Part shown: piece by piece, positions 24,574 to 32,283 of the stretch
How the letters are laid out: the number at the start of each line of letters is the position of its first letter
How positions within the stretch are numbered: the stretch's first letter is position 1
Origin: Angelobacter sp036557225
Lineage (GTDB): Bacteria; Acidobacteriota; Terriglobia; Terriglobales; Acidobacteriaceae
Length of the DNA: 64,000 nt
Assembly: GCA_036557225.1 (NCBI GenBank)
Contig: DATBHX010000107.1
Location: forward strand, 11,303-75,302
Direction: 5' to 3'
Notes under the pieces: generated by a model
Seen by the model: the letters and a program-made list of their open reading frames with translations, nothing else
Databases searched by the model: none
What the model was told of the DNA's origin: nothing
Program-made: the position numbers and the translations under genes

Positions 24574-24720
24574 ATCGGGACATCTGGTCATCGGGACAGC
24601 GGAACATCTGCAGTTCGAATCACCCTAAAGCCGACTTAAAATTCCGAAACCCGTTTGCCAACGACTTCCAGGATTCGGCCTGCGGATGACGCGATGCACC
24701 CGATCTCCCGATGTCCCGAT
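24574..24720. repeat. Inverted repeat in the def-M13 spacer
   Basis: ATCGGGACATC (24574-24584) and GATGTCCCGAT (24710-24720) are perfectly complementary across 125 bp. Further CATCGGGA and CCCGATCTCCCGAT phrases lie next to the arms. It fills most of the noncoding spacer between the M13 stop and the deformylase start. It resembles decayed intergenic repeat sequence. Confidence 0.45.
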
Positions 24721-24723
24721 TCA

Positions 24724-26799
24724 CTACCACACCTTGCACACTTTCTCCGGCGGATTCACCATCGGCTGGCCGGCTTTGCAGGAAAATGCTTTGGCAAATT
24801 CCGGCATGTTCACCACAACGCCGTTGATGCGATATTTGTCGGGCGAATGCGGATCGGTCATCGCGCGCAGGCGCATGTCCTCCGGGCGATCATTCGCACA
24901 AGCCCACTGGGCAAAGCCGACAAAGAAGCGCTGATCGGGCGTGAGCCCGTCTTCCGTCTTCAACTCTTTATCTTTGGTTGCGCCCTGCCATGCGATATAA
25001 GCCAGAATCTCTCCGCCCAGGTCGGCTACGTCTTCACCCAGGGTGAGGCGGCTGTTGATGTGCACGTCGTCCACCACCACGTACTGCGCGTACTGGTCGG
25101 CGACACACTTGGTGCGTTCTTCAAACTGCTGTTTGTCGCCTTTGCTCCACCAGTCCCGCAGATTGCCTTTCGCGTCAAACTTGGCGCCCTGATCGTCAAA
25201 GCCGTGCGTCAACTCGTGTCCGATGGTGCCGCCGGTATTGCCGTAGTTCGGGGCATCGTCCATCTTCGAGTCGTAGAGCGGTGGCTGCAACACGCCGGCG
25301 GGGAAATTGATGTCATTCATGGAGCCGTTGTAATAGGCGTTGACGGTCGGCGGCGTCATGCCCCACTCGCCATGATCAACAGCCTGGCCGATCTTATTAA
25401 AGTTGCGATGGCGCTCAAATTCCGTGGCCCTCTGTACGTTGCCGAGAAAATCATTGCGCGCGATCTTCACCGAGCTGTAATCGCGCCACCGTTCCGGATA
25501 GCCGATCTTGTTGCGGATGCCGTGCAGCTTGGCCACCGCCTGCTCCTTGGTTTCAGCGCTCATCCAGTCCAACTGCTCGATCCGCAGCGCCATGGCATCT
25601 TCAATCCGGCGGACCATATCCACCGTGCTGGCCTTCAGCTGGGGTGAGAACACCTTGCGCACGTAAGCCTGGCCCAGCGCTTCGCCCAGGTCACGATCCG
25701 TGAACTGTACGCAGCGGCGCCAGCGCGGCTGCATCTCTTTGGCGCCGCGCAGGTACTTCAGGTAGAAATCGAAGTTCTCCTGCACAAACGCGGCGGAGAG
25801 ATACGGCGAGTATCCGTTGGCCAGATGGAAGCGCAGATAATTGCGCATGTTCTCGACCGGCTCTTCCTTGAGCCGCGTTTCCAGTTCCTTGAAAAACGCC
25901 GGAGGAGCGACGTTGATGATCTCAAATTGCGGCGTCTTCAGTGTGCGGAAATAACCCGGCCAGTCGAAGCTCGGGACGAGTTGCTCCAGGTCAGCCAGCT
26001 TGATTTTGTTTTTGCGTTTGTAGGGATCGCGCAGCTCCACACGGGTCATTGAGGCCATGGCCAATGCGGTTTCAAGCCGCATGACCGTGGCCGCATTTTG
26101 CTGCGCGACTTCAGGCTTGTCACCCAGCAGTTCAAAAATCCTTTGCACGTGCTGGAGGTAACGCTCGCGCGTCTCTTTCGACTTGGCATCGTCCTTGGTG
26201 TAGTAGTCGCGGTCCGGCAAGCCGAGACCGCCCTGGTTCAGGCCCGCAATCTGCTGCTCGGAATTATCGGGGTCCTGGCGTGAGCTGCTGCCGAACATCA
26301 CCGCGCCGCCCAGGTCGAGTTGCAGGCGCGCCACCAGCGGGGCAAGCTCGCGCGACGACTTCAATTGCGCGATCGCGGTCAGCTCCGGCTTCAGCGCTCC
26401 CGCGCCGGCCTTCTCCACCGCCGTCTCATCGATACAGGCCGCATAGAAGTCGCCGATCTCCTGCGTCACGGTGTCGCGCTGGCTTTTGGCTGCTGCGGCC
26501 TGCTCCAGAATCCCGCGCAGAAAAACCAGATTGTCCTGGTACAACTTGCCGTAAACGCCCCACGACGTCTGGTCCGGTGGAATAGGATTCTTTTTTTGCC
26601 AGCCGCCGCAGGAGTACTGATAAAAGTCCACGCAGGGATCAATTGCCTTGTCCATGGAGCTCAGGTCGAGGCTGGGCGAATACGGTAATGCAGGTTCGGC
26701 CGCAGCGTTGCCGGCGCCCGTTGACTTTTGTTGTGCCGGAACAACTGAAACCAGACCAATGATGAACAGGAGGAGACAGACGAGGAAAGGCTTTTTCAT
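24724..26799 (-). CDS. M13-family zinc metallopeptidase (neprilysin/PepO-like)
   Basis: Exported endopeptidase of 691 residues that should cut small peptides. A signal peptide covers about residues 1-22. The zinc site is complete: H528-E529-x-x-H532 in GHELTHGFDDQG, third ligand E589 in GEDVADLGG with D593, and the substrate-binding NAYY at 487-490. The N-terminal half is the usual large helical M13 domain. The sequence ends in CKVW, the family's typical C-terminal Cys-x-x-Trp. Reading frame and length are normal. Such enzymes are abundant in Acidobacteriota. No dedicated partner lies next to it. Confidence 0.95.
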   Translation of the reverse strand: MKKPFLVCLLLFIIGLVSVVPAQQKSTGAGNAAAEPALPYSPSLDLSSMDKAIDPCVDFYQYSCGGWQKKNPIPPDQTSWGVYGKLYQDNLVFLRGILEQAAAAKSQRDTVTQEIGDFYAACIDETAVEKAGAGALKPELTAIAQLKSSRELAPLVARLQLDLGGAVMFGSSSRQDPDNSEQQIAGLNQGGLGLPDRDYYTKDDAKSKETRERYLQHVQRIFELLGDKPEVAQQNAATVMRLETALAMASMTRVELRDPYKRKNKIKLADLEQLVPSFDWPGYFRTLKTPQFEIINVAPPAFFKELETRLKEEPVENMRNYLRFHLANGYSPYLSAAFVQENFDFYLKYLRGAKEMQPRWRRCVQFTDRDLGEALGQAYVRKVFSPQLKASTVDMVRRIEDAMALRIEQLDWMSAETKEQAVAKLHGIRNKIGYPERWRDYSSVKIARNDFLGNVQRATEFERHRNFNKIGQAVDHGEWGMTPPTVNAYYNGSMNDINFPAGVLQPPLYDSKMDDAPNYGNTGGTIGHELTHGFDDQGAKFDAKGNLRDWWSKGDKQQFEERTKCVADQYAQYVVVDDVHINSRLTLGEDVADLGGEILAYIAWQGATKDKELKTEDGLTPDQRFFVGFAQWACANDRPEDMRLRAMTDPHSPDKYRINGVVVNMPEFAKAFSCKAGQPMVNPPEKVCKVW

Positions 26800-26917
26800 A
26801 GGTTGTTTTGACCTGAGCTGAGGAAAAAGTTAACGCGCGGGGACTATCGTAGTTGCTCTCGCTGGTTTTGCCAATGCTTCCTTTGCGGTCTTTTCGAAGT
26901 CTACCGGGGCCCTCGTT

Positions 26918-27589
26918 TCACTTCGGGGTTTCAGAGACATCCGTCCGGATCGGCCGCGTCTCCCAATGGAATTTCATGGCCAGCATACGCAGGGTGAATC
27001 CGGAAAGAACACCTGCGAGGGTGGCCATCTGTCGCGGCATGCGCAGGGCATCGCAGACAAGGTAGGTTGCCGCGCTCAAGGCTGCGGGAATGGCATAGAA
27101 CTCACCGCGTTCGAAGATTCGCGGCGTGCGTCCACTGAGCACGTCACGCAGGCTGCCGCCGCCGACGGCCGTCGTCACGCCCAGCAGCAACGCCGGCAGC
27201 CAGCTCATGCCGGAATGAATAGCGCGCGTGCTTCCGGCCACGGCAAAGAGGCCGAGCGCAACGGCGTCCATGAAGACGATGACGCGCTCCGTATTCCTGC
27301 CGGCTTGCCTGACAAACAGCATGCCCAGGGCGGCGCCGGCCAGGGCAATCATGAGATAACGCGGATCGGCAAAAGCCAGCGGAGCCCCGCGTTGCAGAAT
27401 CAGATCGCGAGTGATGCCGCCACCGAGTGCGGAGACGATGGCCAGCCCGGTCACGCCGACAAGATCGTACTTGTAACGCGTGTCGCGCACGGCCGCCAGC
27501 GCGCCACCCAGCGCGCCAAAAAAGACGCCGAGGAAATCTATCAGCGAAAACAGCCTGTCAATCGGCAGATTCACAGTCGGCAGGTCCAC
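26918..27589 (-). CDS. TRIC-type (UPF0126) cation channel homologue
   Basis: Inner-membrane protein of 223 residues with about seven helices and a two-fold repeat. Each repeat carries the conserved GGG-x-x-RD signature: ALGGGITRDLILQRGAPLAF and AVGGGSLRDVLSGRTP. These fit the YadS/UPF0126 family, whose prokaryotic members form trimeric monovalent-cation channels. The start is GTG and has no clear ribosome binding site, so the true start may differ by a few codons. It is monocistronic, downstream of a 285-bp noncoding gap. Confidence 0.85.
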   Translation of the reverse strand: MDLPTVNLPIDRLFSLIDFLGVFFGALGGALAAVRDTRYKYDLVGVTGLAIVSALGGGITRDLILQRGAPLAFADPRYLMIALAGAALGMLFVRQAGRNTERVIVFMDAVALGLFAVAGSTRAIHSGMSWLPALLLGVTTAVGGGSLRDVLSGRTPRIFERGEFYAIPAALSAATYLVCDALRMPRQMATLAGVLSGFTLRMLAMKFHWETRPIRTDVSETPK

Positions 27590-27874
27590 AGCTGGCCATT
27601 TTACTCACTCTGGAGCAATTTCCGGGGCGCATGTACCCACGTAACTTTTCTAAAAGCAGCGCAGTGATACATTAGGCGCTCCCTAATTCCTAGTTTCCTT
27701 CAATTTTTTTCAAGAGGGGCGGCGGTTGTAACAACCGCCCCAACCCCTTCTATGAACATCCCATAAAAGTTGTGGCACTGCGGCCCCCTCGAAAGCTCAT
27801 CTGCATTCAATGGCGCTGGACACCAGCTTCAGTAATCTTCAGCTGCTGCGCCGGACCATGGCACCATCCTTGCC

Positions 27875-28222
27875 ATGCCGCACTATCCCCAAGCACAAAG
27901 CAATTCGCGCTCTCCACGAGTCCGGGTCCCCAACAGTGAATCGATTCGTTTCAACCTGGGTGGCCGGCAGGTTTCAGCCGTTCTGCAGAAAATTTCGCTG
28001 ACCGGAGGACTGGCGGAATTCTCTTCCAGTATCGGCAGCGCCACCATCGCGGAGATGAAGTTGAACACCATCTCCGGCCAGGTCAGCGGGCTGGTGGAAT
28101 TTTTGCCTTCACCGGATGGGAACGCTACCTATCCGTTTCGCTTCATTGCGTTGAGTGACGAAGATTACGCGCGGTTGAACAGCACGATCAAGGTGATGCA
28201 GCAACAAGGTTTCGGCGCGTAA
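27875..28222 (+). CDS. PilZ-like domain protein
   Basis: Small cytoplasmic protein of 115 residues. The arrangement resembles a degenerate PilZ domain: SPRVRVP near the N-terminus, KISLTGGLAEF in place of the usual D/N-x-S-x-x-G core, a GTIAEM-like strand (SATIAEMKL), and FRFIALSDEDYARLNSTI at the end. The full c-di-GMP-binding RxxxR motif is only partly present (SPRVRVP), so ligand binding is doubtful. No ribosome binding site is visible. The 285 bp upstream (27590-27874) hold nothing else I recognise. Confidence 0.6.
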   Translation: MPHYPQAQSNSRSPRVRVPNSESIRFNLGGRQVSAVLQKISLTGGLAEFSSSIGSATIAEMKLNTISGQVSGLVEFLPSPDGNATYPFRFIALSDEDYARLNSTIKVMQQQGFGA

Positions 28223-28404
28223 GCTCCGGCAGGAACTGCCTTTCTGATCGCACCGCAGGAGTTCCATCTCTCATGCTTTTACAAAACTTTACTTCCTTGG
28301 TTTGAGTTCTTACACGGAGCCATCACAGCTTGTGTTTTCATGGCTAAGCGCCGGGCTGTTGCCTGCCATCCGGCCTGAACATTTCAAAAGGAGACGCATT
28401 GCAG

Positions 28405-28833
28405 ATGACTACGATAAGGAAATTTCTGTTGCTGGCGGTATGCCTGATGGCCGTGGGCGCGTGGGCGCAGCAAAATCCGCCGGCCCAGGGTGGCGACGAC
28501 GACCAGGGCCGTCCGCGCCGCGGCATGCCCAGTGTTGAAGATCAGGTAAAGACTCTGGCAGACAGACTCAGCTTGAGCGATGACCAGCAGACCAAGGTCA
28601 AGGCCATTCTGGAAGACACGCGCAGTCAGATGATGAAGTTGATGCAGGATGACTCCATGTCGCGTGAGGACAAGATGGCCAAGGGCCGCAGCCTGCGTGA
28701 AGCGGCCAACGGCAAAATTCGCGACCTGCTGAACGACGATCAGAAGAAAAAGTTCGACGAGTTGCAGAAAGAAATGCAGGACCGCATGCGCCAGCGCCAG
28801 CAGAGCGGCGGCGACAGCAGCAATCCCAAGTAG
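28405..28833 (+). CDS. Spy/CpxP-like small periplasmic protein (LTxxQ type)
   Basis: Protein of 142 residues with a signal peptide (about 3-22, ending AWAQ). The mature chain is highly charged and helical: a DQVKTLADRLSLSDDQQTKV block that fits the LTxxQ motif, then repeated Met/Lys/Asp helices. Spy/CpxP proteins act as periplasmic chaperones or stress sensors. A TTG at 28399 is closer to the AAAGGAG site (5 nt) than the ATG (11 nt), so the start could be two codons earlier. The next gene is a paralogue in tandem. Confidence 0.78.
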   Translation: MTTIRKFLLLAVCLMAVGAWAQQNPPAQGGDDDQGRPRRGMPSVEDQVKTLADRLSLSDDQQTKVKAILEDTRSQMMKLMQDDSMSREDKMAKGRSLREAANGKIRDLLNDDQKKKFDELQKEMQDRMRQRQQSGGDSSNPK

Positions 28834-29117
28834 CTTTTGCGGAAGGGCGCTCGCACGTGGCTAGCGCGGCGTCCTTCTTCCTTATTAGTTCCTGTCTCAA
28901 CAGCGCTTCCACACCTCGCGCGTAAGCTGTTTTTTTCAAACCAGAATGGCTGCCGTAAGGCGGTTGCAGAGTTGCTCGCCGTCCCCGATCCAGAGTTGCT
29001 CGCGGCTCTTTGTACCCTCTTCCCGGTTCAGCAATCGAGAGCTGGCCTGCCCTCCTCTGCCCGCAAATGCGCATCACACAAGGACTGGCCGCCATACCGG
29101 AAGGAGACCACAAGTCA

Positions 29118-29690
29118 ATGAATAAAGTCAGGGCCGTAATCTTTTTATGCACAGCATTGCTGGCAGTGGGGGCATTCGCGTATCAGTACCCATCTGGCAG
29201 CCAACCGGCACAGCAGCCGCAGGGCGGCATGCAGTCGTCCCAGCCTTCACAAACGCAACCGCCGCAGACCCAGCCTTCGCAGAACCCAGGCGCAATGCAG
29301 CCGGGACAGAGCCAGCAGCCCGGTGCTACACAGCCCGGTGCGTCTCAACCAGGTTCCGCGCAATCCGGCTCCGCCGGTTCGAACATCGATGAGCAAGTGC
29401 AGGTATTGGCACAGCAACTGAGCCTGACACAGGACCAGCAGGCCAAGGTCAAGACTGCGCTCGAAGAGCAGCACACGCAAGCAATGTCGATCATCCAGGA
29501 CAGTTCGCTGCAGCGTGAAGACAAGATCCAGAAGATCCACGCGCTGCGCGAGAGCACGATTTCCAAAGTGAGGGCCACGCTGACCAGTGACGACCAGAAG
29601 ACCAAGTTTGATCAGATGGTCCAGGCCCAGGACGATCGCATGCATCAGCAGCAACAGCAGCAAGCTCCACCGCCTCAGCCGAAGCCGTAG
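29118..29690 (+). CDS. Spy-like periplasmic protein with Gln/Pro-rich linker
   Basis: Protein of 190 residues, ATG at 29118 after AAGGAG. A signal peptide (about 1-20) is followed by a 65-residue low-complexity region of Gln, Pro, Gly and Ser. A helical domain like that of the preceding gene comes next: DEQVQVLAQQLSLTQDQQAKV, then SIIQDSSLQREDKIQKI and LTSDDQKTKFDQM. The C-terminus ends in a Gln run and PPPQPKP. It is a tandem paralogue of the 28405 gene, with the linker inserted between signal and domain. It ends at a strong terminator. Confidence 0.78.
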   Translation: MNKVRAVIFLCTALLAVGAFAYQYPSGSQPAQQPQGGMQSSQPSQTQPPQTQPSQNPGAMQPGQSQQPGATQPGASQPGSAQSGSAGSNIDEQVQVLAQQLSLTQDQQAKVKTALEEQHTQAMSIIQDSSLQREDKIQKIHALRESTISKVRATLTSDDQKTKFDQMVQAQDDRMHQQQQQQAPPPQPKP

Positions 29691-29711
29691 TTTTCAATCC
29701 AACTTCGGCCC

Positions 29712-29744
29712 AAAAAAGGCGCCCTTCAAAAGGCGCCTTTTTTT
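29712..29744 (+). terminator. Rho-independent terminator after the Spy-like pair
   Basis: AAAAAAGGCGCC-cttcaaaa-GGCGCCTTTTTTT, a nearly perfect 12-bp stem with T-run, 22 bp beyond the stop. The A-run on the other arm could let it act in both directions. Confidence 0.92.
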
Positions 29745-29855
29745 GCAAATAGCAAATGGACATTGGCAATCAGCCAAACACTTGCGCACGCAAGCTCGGC
29801 CAAAGGGTGAGACTATACTCTTGGTTGAATCAACACAGTTTCATCTGGAGCACCG

Positions 29856-30767
29856 ATGCGCATCGCGGCCGGCATCTTCATTGCTTTTTGGGCTTCACTG
29901 GGCGCCCAGCAGCCGCCCAATCTGACACCTGACTGGTGCCACAACCTTCCTCGCCCCGAATATCGCCAACTGGAACGAATCAGCGTGCCGGACAAATGGT
30001 TTGAGCTTTACCGCATACGTCCCGGCGTCTTTGCGATCTACGAACCGCATCAGCAGGAAGAAGTCATTTCGTACCTCATCCTCGGCGACAAGCGCGCGGT
30101 CCTCTTCGATACCGGCATGGGCATCAGCAACATCAAACCGGTCGTGGAACACCTGACCCGCCTGCCCATCAGCGTAGTGAACTCGCACACGCACAATGAC
30201 CATGTGGCCGACAACTGGCGTTTCAGCAGCGTTTACGGCATGGACACGGCCTTTACTCGTGAAAGCGCCAAAGGCTCAATCGCCGATTCGCAAGCCGAAA
30301 TCACCCCGGACATGCTCTGCGGACCATTGCCGGCAGGCTTCAATGCCCGTGCTTACCGCACGCGCCCGTTTCGAATTACAAATTGGCTACACGGCGGGGA
30401 GAAGATCGACCTCGGCGGCCGGCTCCTCGAGGTGATCCCCACTCCAGGCCATACGCCGGACTCGATCTCGCTGTGGGACGCAAAGAACGGCCTGCTCTTT
30501 ACCGGCGACATGTATTACCAGGGACCAATCTATTTGTACCGGCCTGAAACTGACCTGGACGCCTACGAAGCATCGATCAAAAAGATGAACGCGCTGGGCG
30601 CAAAGCTGTTATTACCCGCCCATAACATCCCGGTGGGCGATCCCGCAGCTCTGCCTCGCGTGCTCGCCGCCATGCAGCAGGTGCGTGCGGGAAAGGTCAA
30701 GCCGGTGAAGAACGGCAACCAGGTTGAGTATAAGTTTGAAGGGTTTTCGTTTTTGATGAAACAGTAG
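29856..30767 (+). CDS. Exported metallo-beta-lactamase-fold hydrolase
   Basis: Protein of 303 residues with a signal peptide (about 1-18, ending GAQ). The first metal site is clear (NSHTHNDHVADNW, an HxHxDH motif). Further ligands lie in PTPGHTPDSISLW, LLFTGDMYYQG and LLPAHNIPVG. This is the general MBL hydrolase pattern. A subclass B3 beta-lactamase is not indicated, and the substrate is unknown. CTGGAG sits 6 nt before the ATG. Upstream is the Spy-like pair, ended by its own terminator, so this gene has its own promoter. Confidence 0.85.
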   Translation: MRIAAGIFIAFWASLGAQQPPNLTPDWCHNLPRPEYRQLERISVPDKWFELYRIRPGVFAIYEPHQQEEVISYLILGDKRAVLFDTGMGISNIKPVVEHLTRLPISVVNSHTHNDHVADNWRFSSVYGMDTAFTRESAKGSIADSQAEITPDMLCGPLPAGFNARAYRTRPFRITNWLHGGEKIDLGGRLLEVIPTPGHTPDSISLWDAKNGLLFTGDMYYQGPIYLYRPETDLDAYEASIKKMNALGAKLLLPAHNIPVGDPAALPRVLAAMQQVRAGKVKPVKNGNQVEYKFEGFSFLMKQ

Positions 30768-30787
30768 TTAGTGGTTAGTACTTAGCA

Positions 30788-30825
30788 GTTAGCCAAAGCT
30801 GCGTGTTGCAACAGCGTTGGCTAAC
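30788..30825. terminator. Hairpin between convergent MBL and ada genes
   Basis: GTTAGCCAA (30788-30796) pairs with TTGGCTAAC (30817-30825), with a nested GCTG/CAGC stem. It lies between two convergent stop codons. The T-run is weak on both sides. Confidence 0.55.
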
Positions 30826-30834
30826 TACCAGTTG

Positions 30835-31890
30835 CTATTTGCCAATTGCTTCTTTTTCCAGCAGCGTCTTCTTCCTGTTCACGCCCCAGCGATAACCCGC
30901 CAGGCTGCCGCTCTTCTGCACCACACGATGGCACGGCACCACCACGGCCACCGGGTTCGAAGCACATGCATTGGCCACGGCGCGCACCGCTTTCGGGCGT
31001 CCGATCGATGCAGCCACTTCGGCATAGCTGCGCGTCTCGCCTGCGGGGATCTTGCGAAGAGTCTCCCACACCAGCTGTTGAAACGCCGTGCCCTGGATAT
31101 CGATCGGGATATTCACCGCGCCAGGTGATCCTGACAGCAGTTGCTCCACCTGCGTGGCCACCGGCGCCAAACGTTCATCGTCACGGCTGATCTCGGCTGC
31201 TTCGAAGTCATGTTTGAGCTCGCGCAGCAAAGCGGCATCGCTCTCGCCGAAGCGGACTGCGCAAACGCCGCGTTCCGTGGTCGCGATGAGCATCCTGCCG
31301 AGATCGGTCGTCAAGATGGCATAGCGGATCGCAACTCCCTCGCCTTTGCGCCGGAAAGCTGAAGGCGTCATGCCCAGCTGGGCCGGAATGCTTTCATAGG
31401 CCCGGCTGCTGGAGCTGTAGCCCGCTTCATAGATGGCATCCGTGACGCGGCCTTCGCTCAGCAGAGCCTGGCGGAATTTTCCCGCGCGACGCGCCTGCTG
31501 ATACTGCCGCGGGCTGATGCCCAGGATGCGCTTGAACAAGCGCTGGAAATGGAATGGGCTGATGGCCACATGGCGCGAGATGGCGGTCAGGCTCAGAGTG
31601 ATATCGAGGTTCTCATCGATGTAACGGCACGCCGCCTCAATTTTCTGCGCCTGCGGGTTCGGTTGCAGCGGGGAGCAGCGCTGGCAGGCCCTGTATCCGG
31701 CCTGCTGCGCGTGCGCCGGCGAGTCAAAAAATTCCACGTTTTCGCGCCGCGGCCGGCGGCTGGGGCATGATGGACGGCAAAATACACCGGTCGACCTTAC
31801 GGCATAAACAAACCGGCCATCGGCCCGGACGTCGCGCGCCAGTACCAATGACCACTTCTGATTCGAGCTGCCTGCTGTTTGTAATTGCAT
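30835..31890 (-). CDS. ada: Ada: DNA alkylation repair methyltransferase and activator
   Basis: Bifunctional adaptive-response protein of 351 residues. The N-terminal zinc domain that accepts methyl groups from phosphotriesters is complete in outline (GVFCRPSCPSRRP ... YRACQRCSP, four Cys). An AraC-type helix-turn-helix follows (about 90-180: HVAISPFHFQRLFKRILGISP). The C-terminal O6-methylguanine methyltransferase domain has the active site PCHRV with C320 and the preceding NPVAVVVPC block. GGAG is 9 nt before the ATG. It can be expected to activate its own transcription after methylation. No alkB or alkA neighbour is visible. Confidence 0.95.
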   Translation of the reverse strand: MQLQTAGSSNQKWSLVLARDVRADGRFVYAVRSTGVFCRPSCPSRRPRRENVEFFDSPAHAQQAGYRACQRCSPLQPNPQAQKIEAACRYIDENLDITLSLTAISRHVAISPFHFQRLFKRILGISPRQYQQARRAGKFRQALLSEGRVTDAIYEAGYSSSSRAYESIPAQLGMTPSAFRRKGEGVAIRYAILTTDLGRMLIATTERGVCAVRFGESDAALLRELKHDFEAAEISRDDERLAPVATQVEQLLSGSPGAVNIPIDIQGTAFQQLVWETLRKIPAGETRSYAEVAASIGRPKAVRAVANACASNPVAVVVPCHRVVQKSGSLAGYRWGVNRKKTLLEKEAIGK

Positions 31891-32283
31891 TGTTTTTTCT
31901 CCGCAAACCCACTCTATGGATTCGCGGCACGAGCGACTATCCGCTGCTTGCTCTCAAAACGATTTCCCGGATTCAATTTTAAGAGCTTCGGGCAACGTCC
32001 CGCCAGTTCCGTTTAATGCAGAAAGCAAAGCACTTTCACGACAAGATTAATTTTTTCTGAGACATCTGGCCGTAGCGGGGCGAGACCTCCGGACGGCGGA
32101 TGGTCCATTTTTTGACCAATATTTATCAGCCAGTTGCAGCTACTCCATCGAATTAGTGCATCTATTCTAGTTGTCCGAATGATGTAGAACGCCTGACGCT
32201 AACTGCGCGTCAGAGAACATGTTATGCTCGGAATTGCCCACTCGTCTCCACCGCTCAATTTGTAGAGCAGGAGAACAAGCTAG
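31891..32283. other. Divergent promoter region of ada and the histidine kinase
   Basis: 393 bp without a supported gene. The Ada promoter and any Ada box should lie next to 31890, and the kinase promoter toward 32283. A CTGACGC/GCGTCAG inverted repeat (32193-32213) lies 70 bp before the kinase start. TATCAGCC, TTTTTTG and AT-rich tracts are present, but I cannot name a promoter with confidence. Confidence 0.4.
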
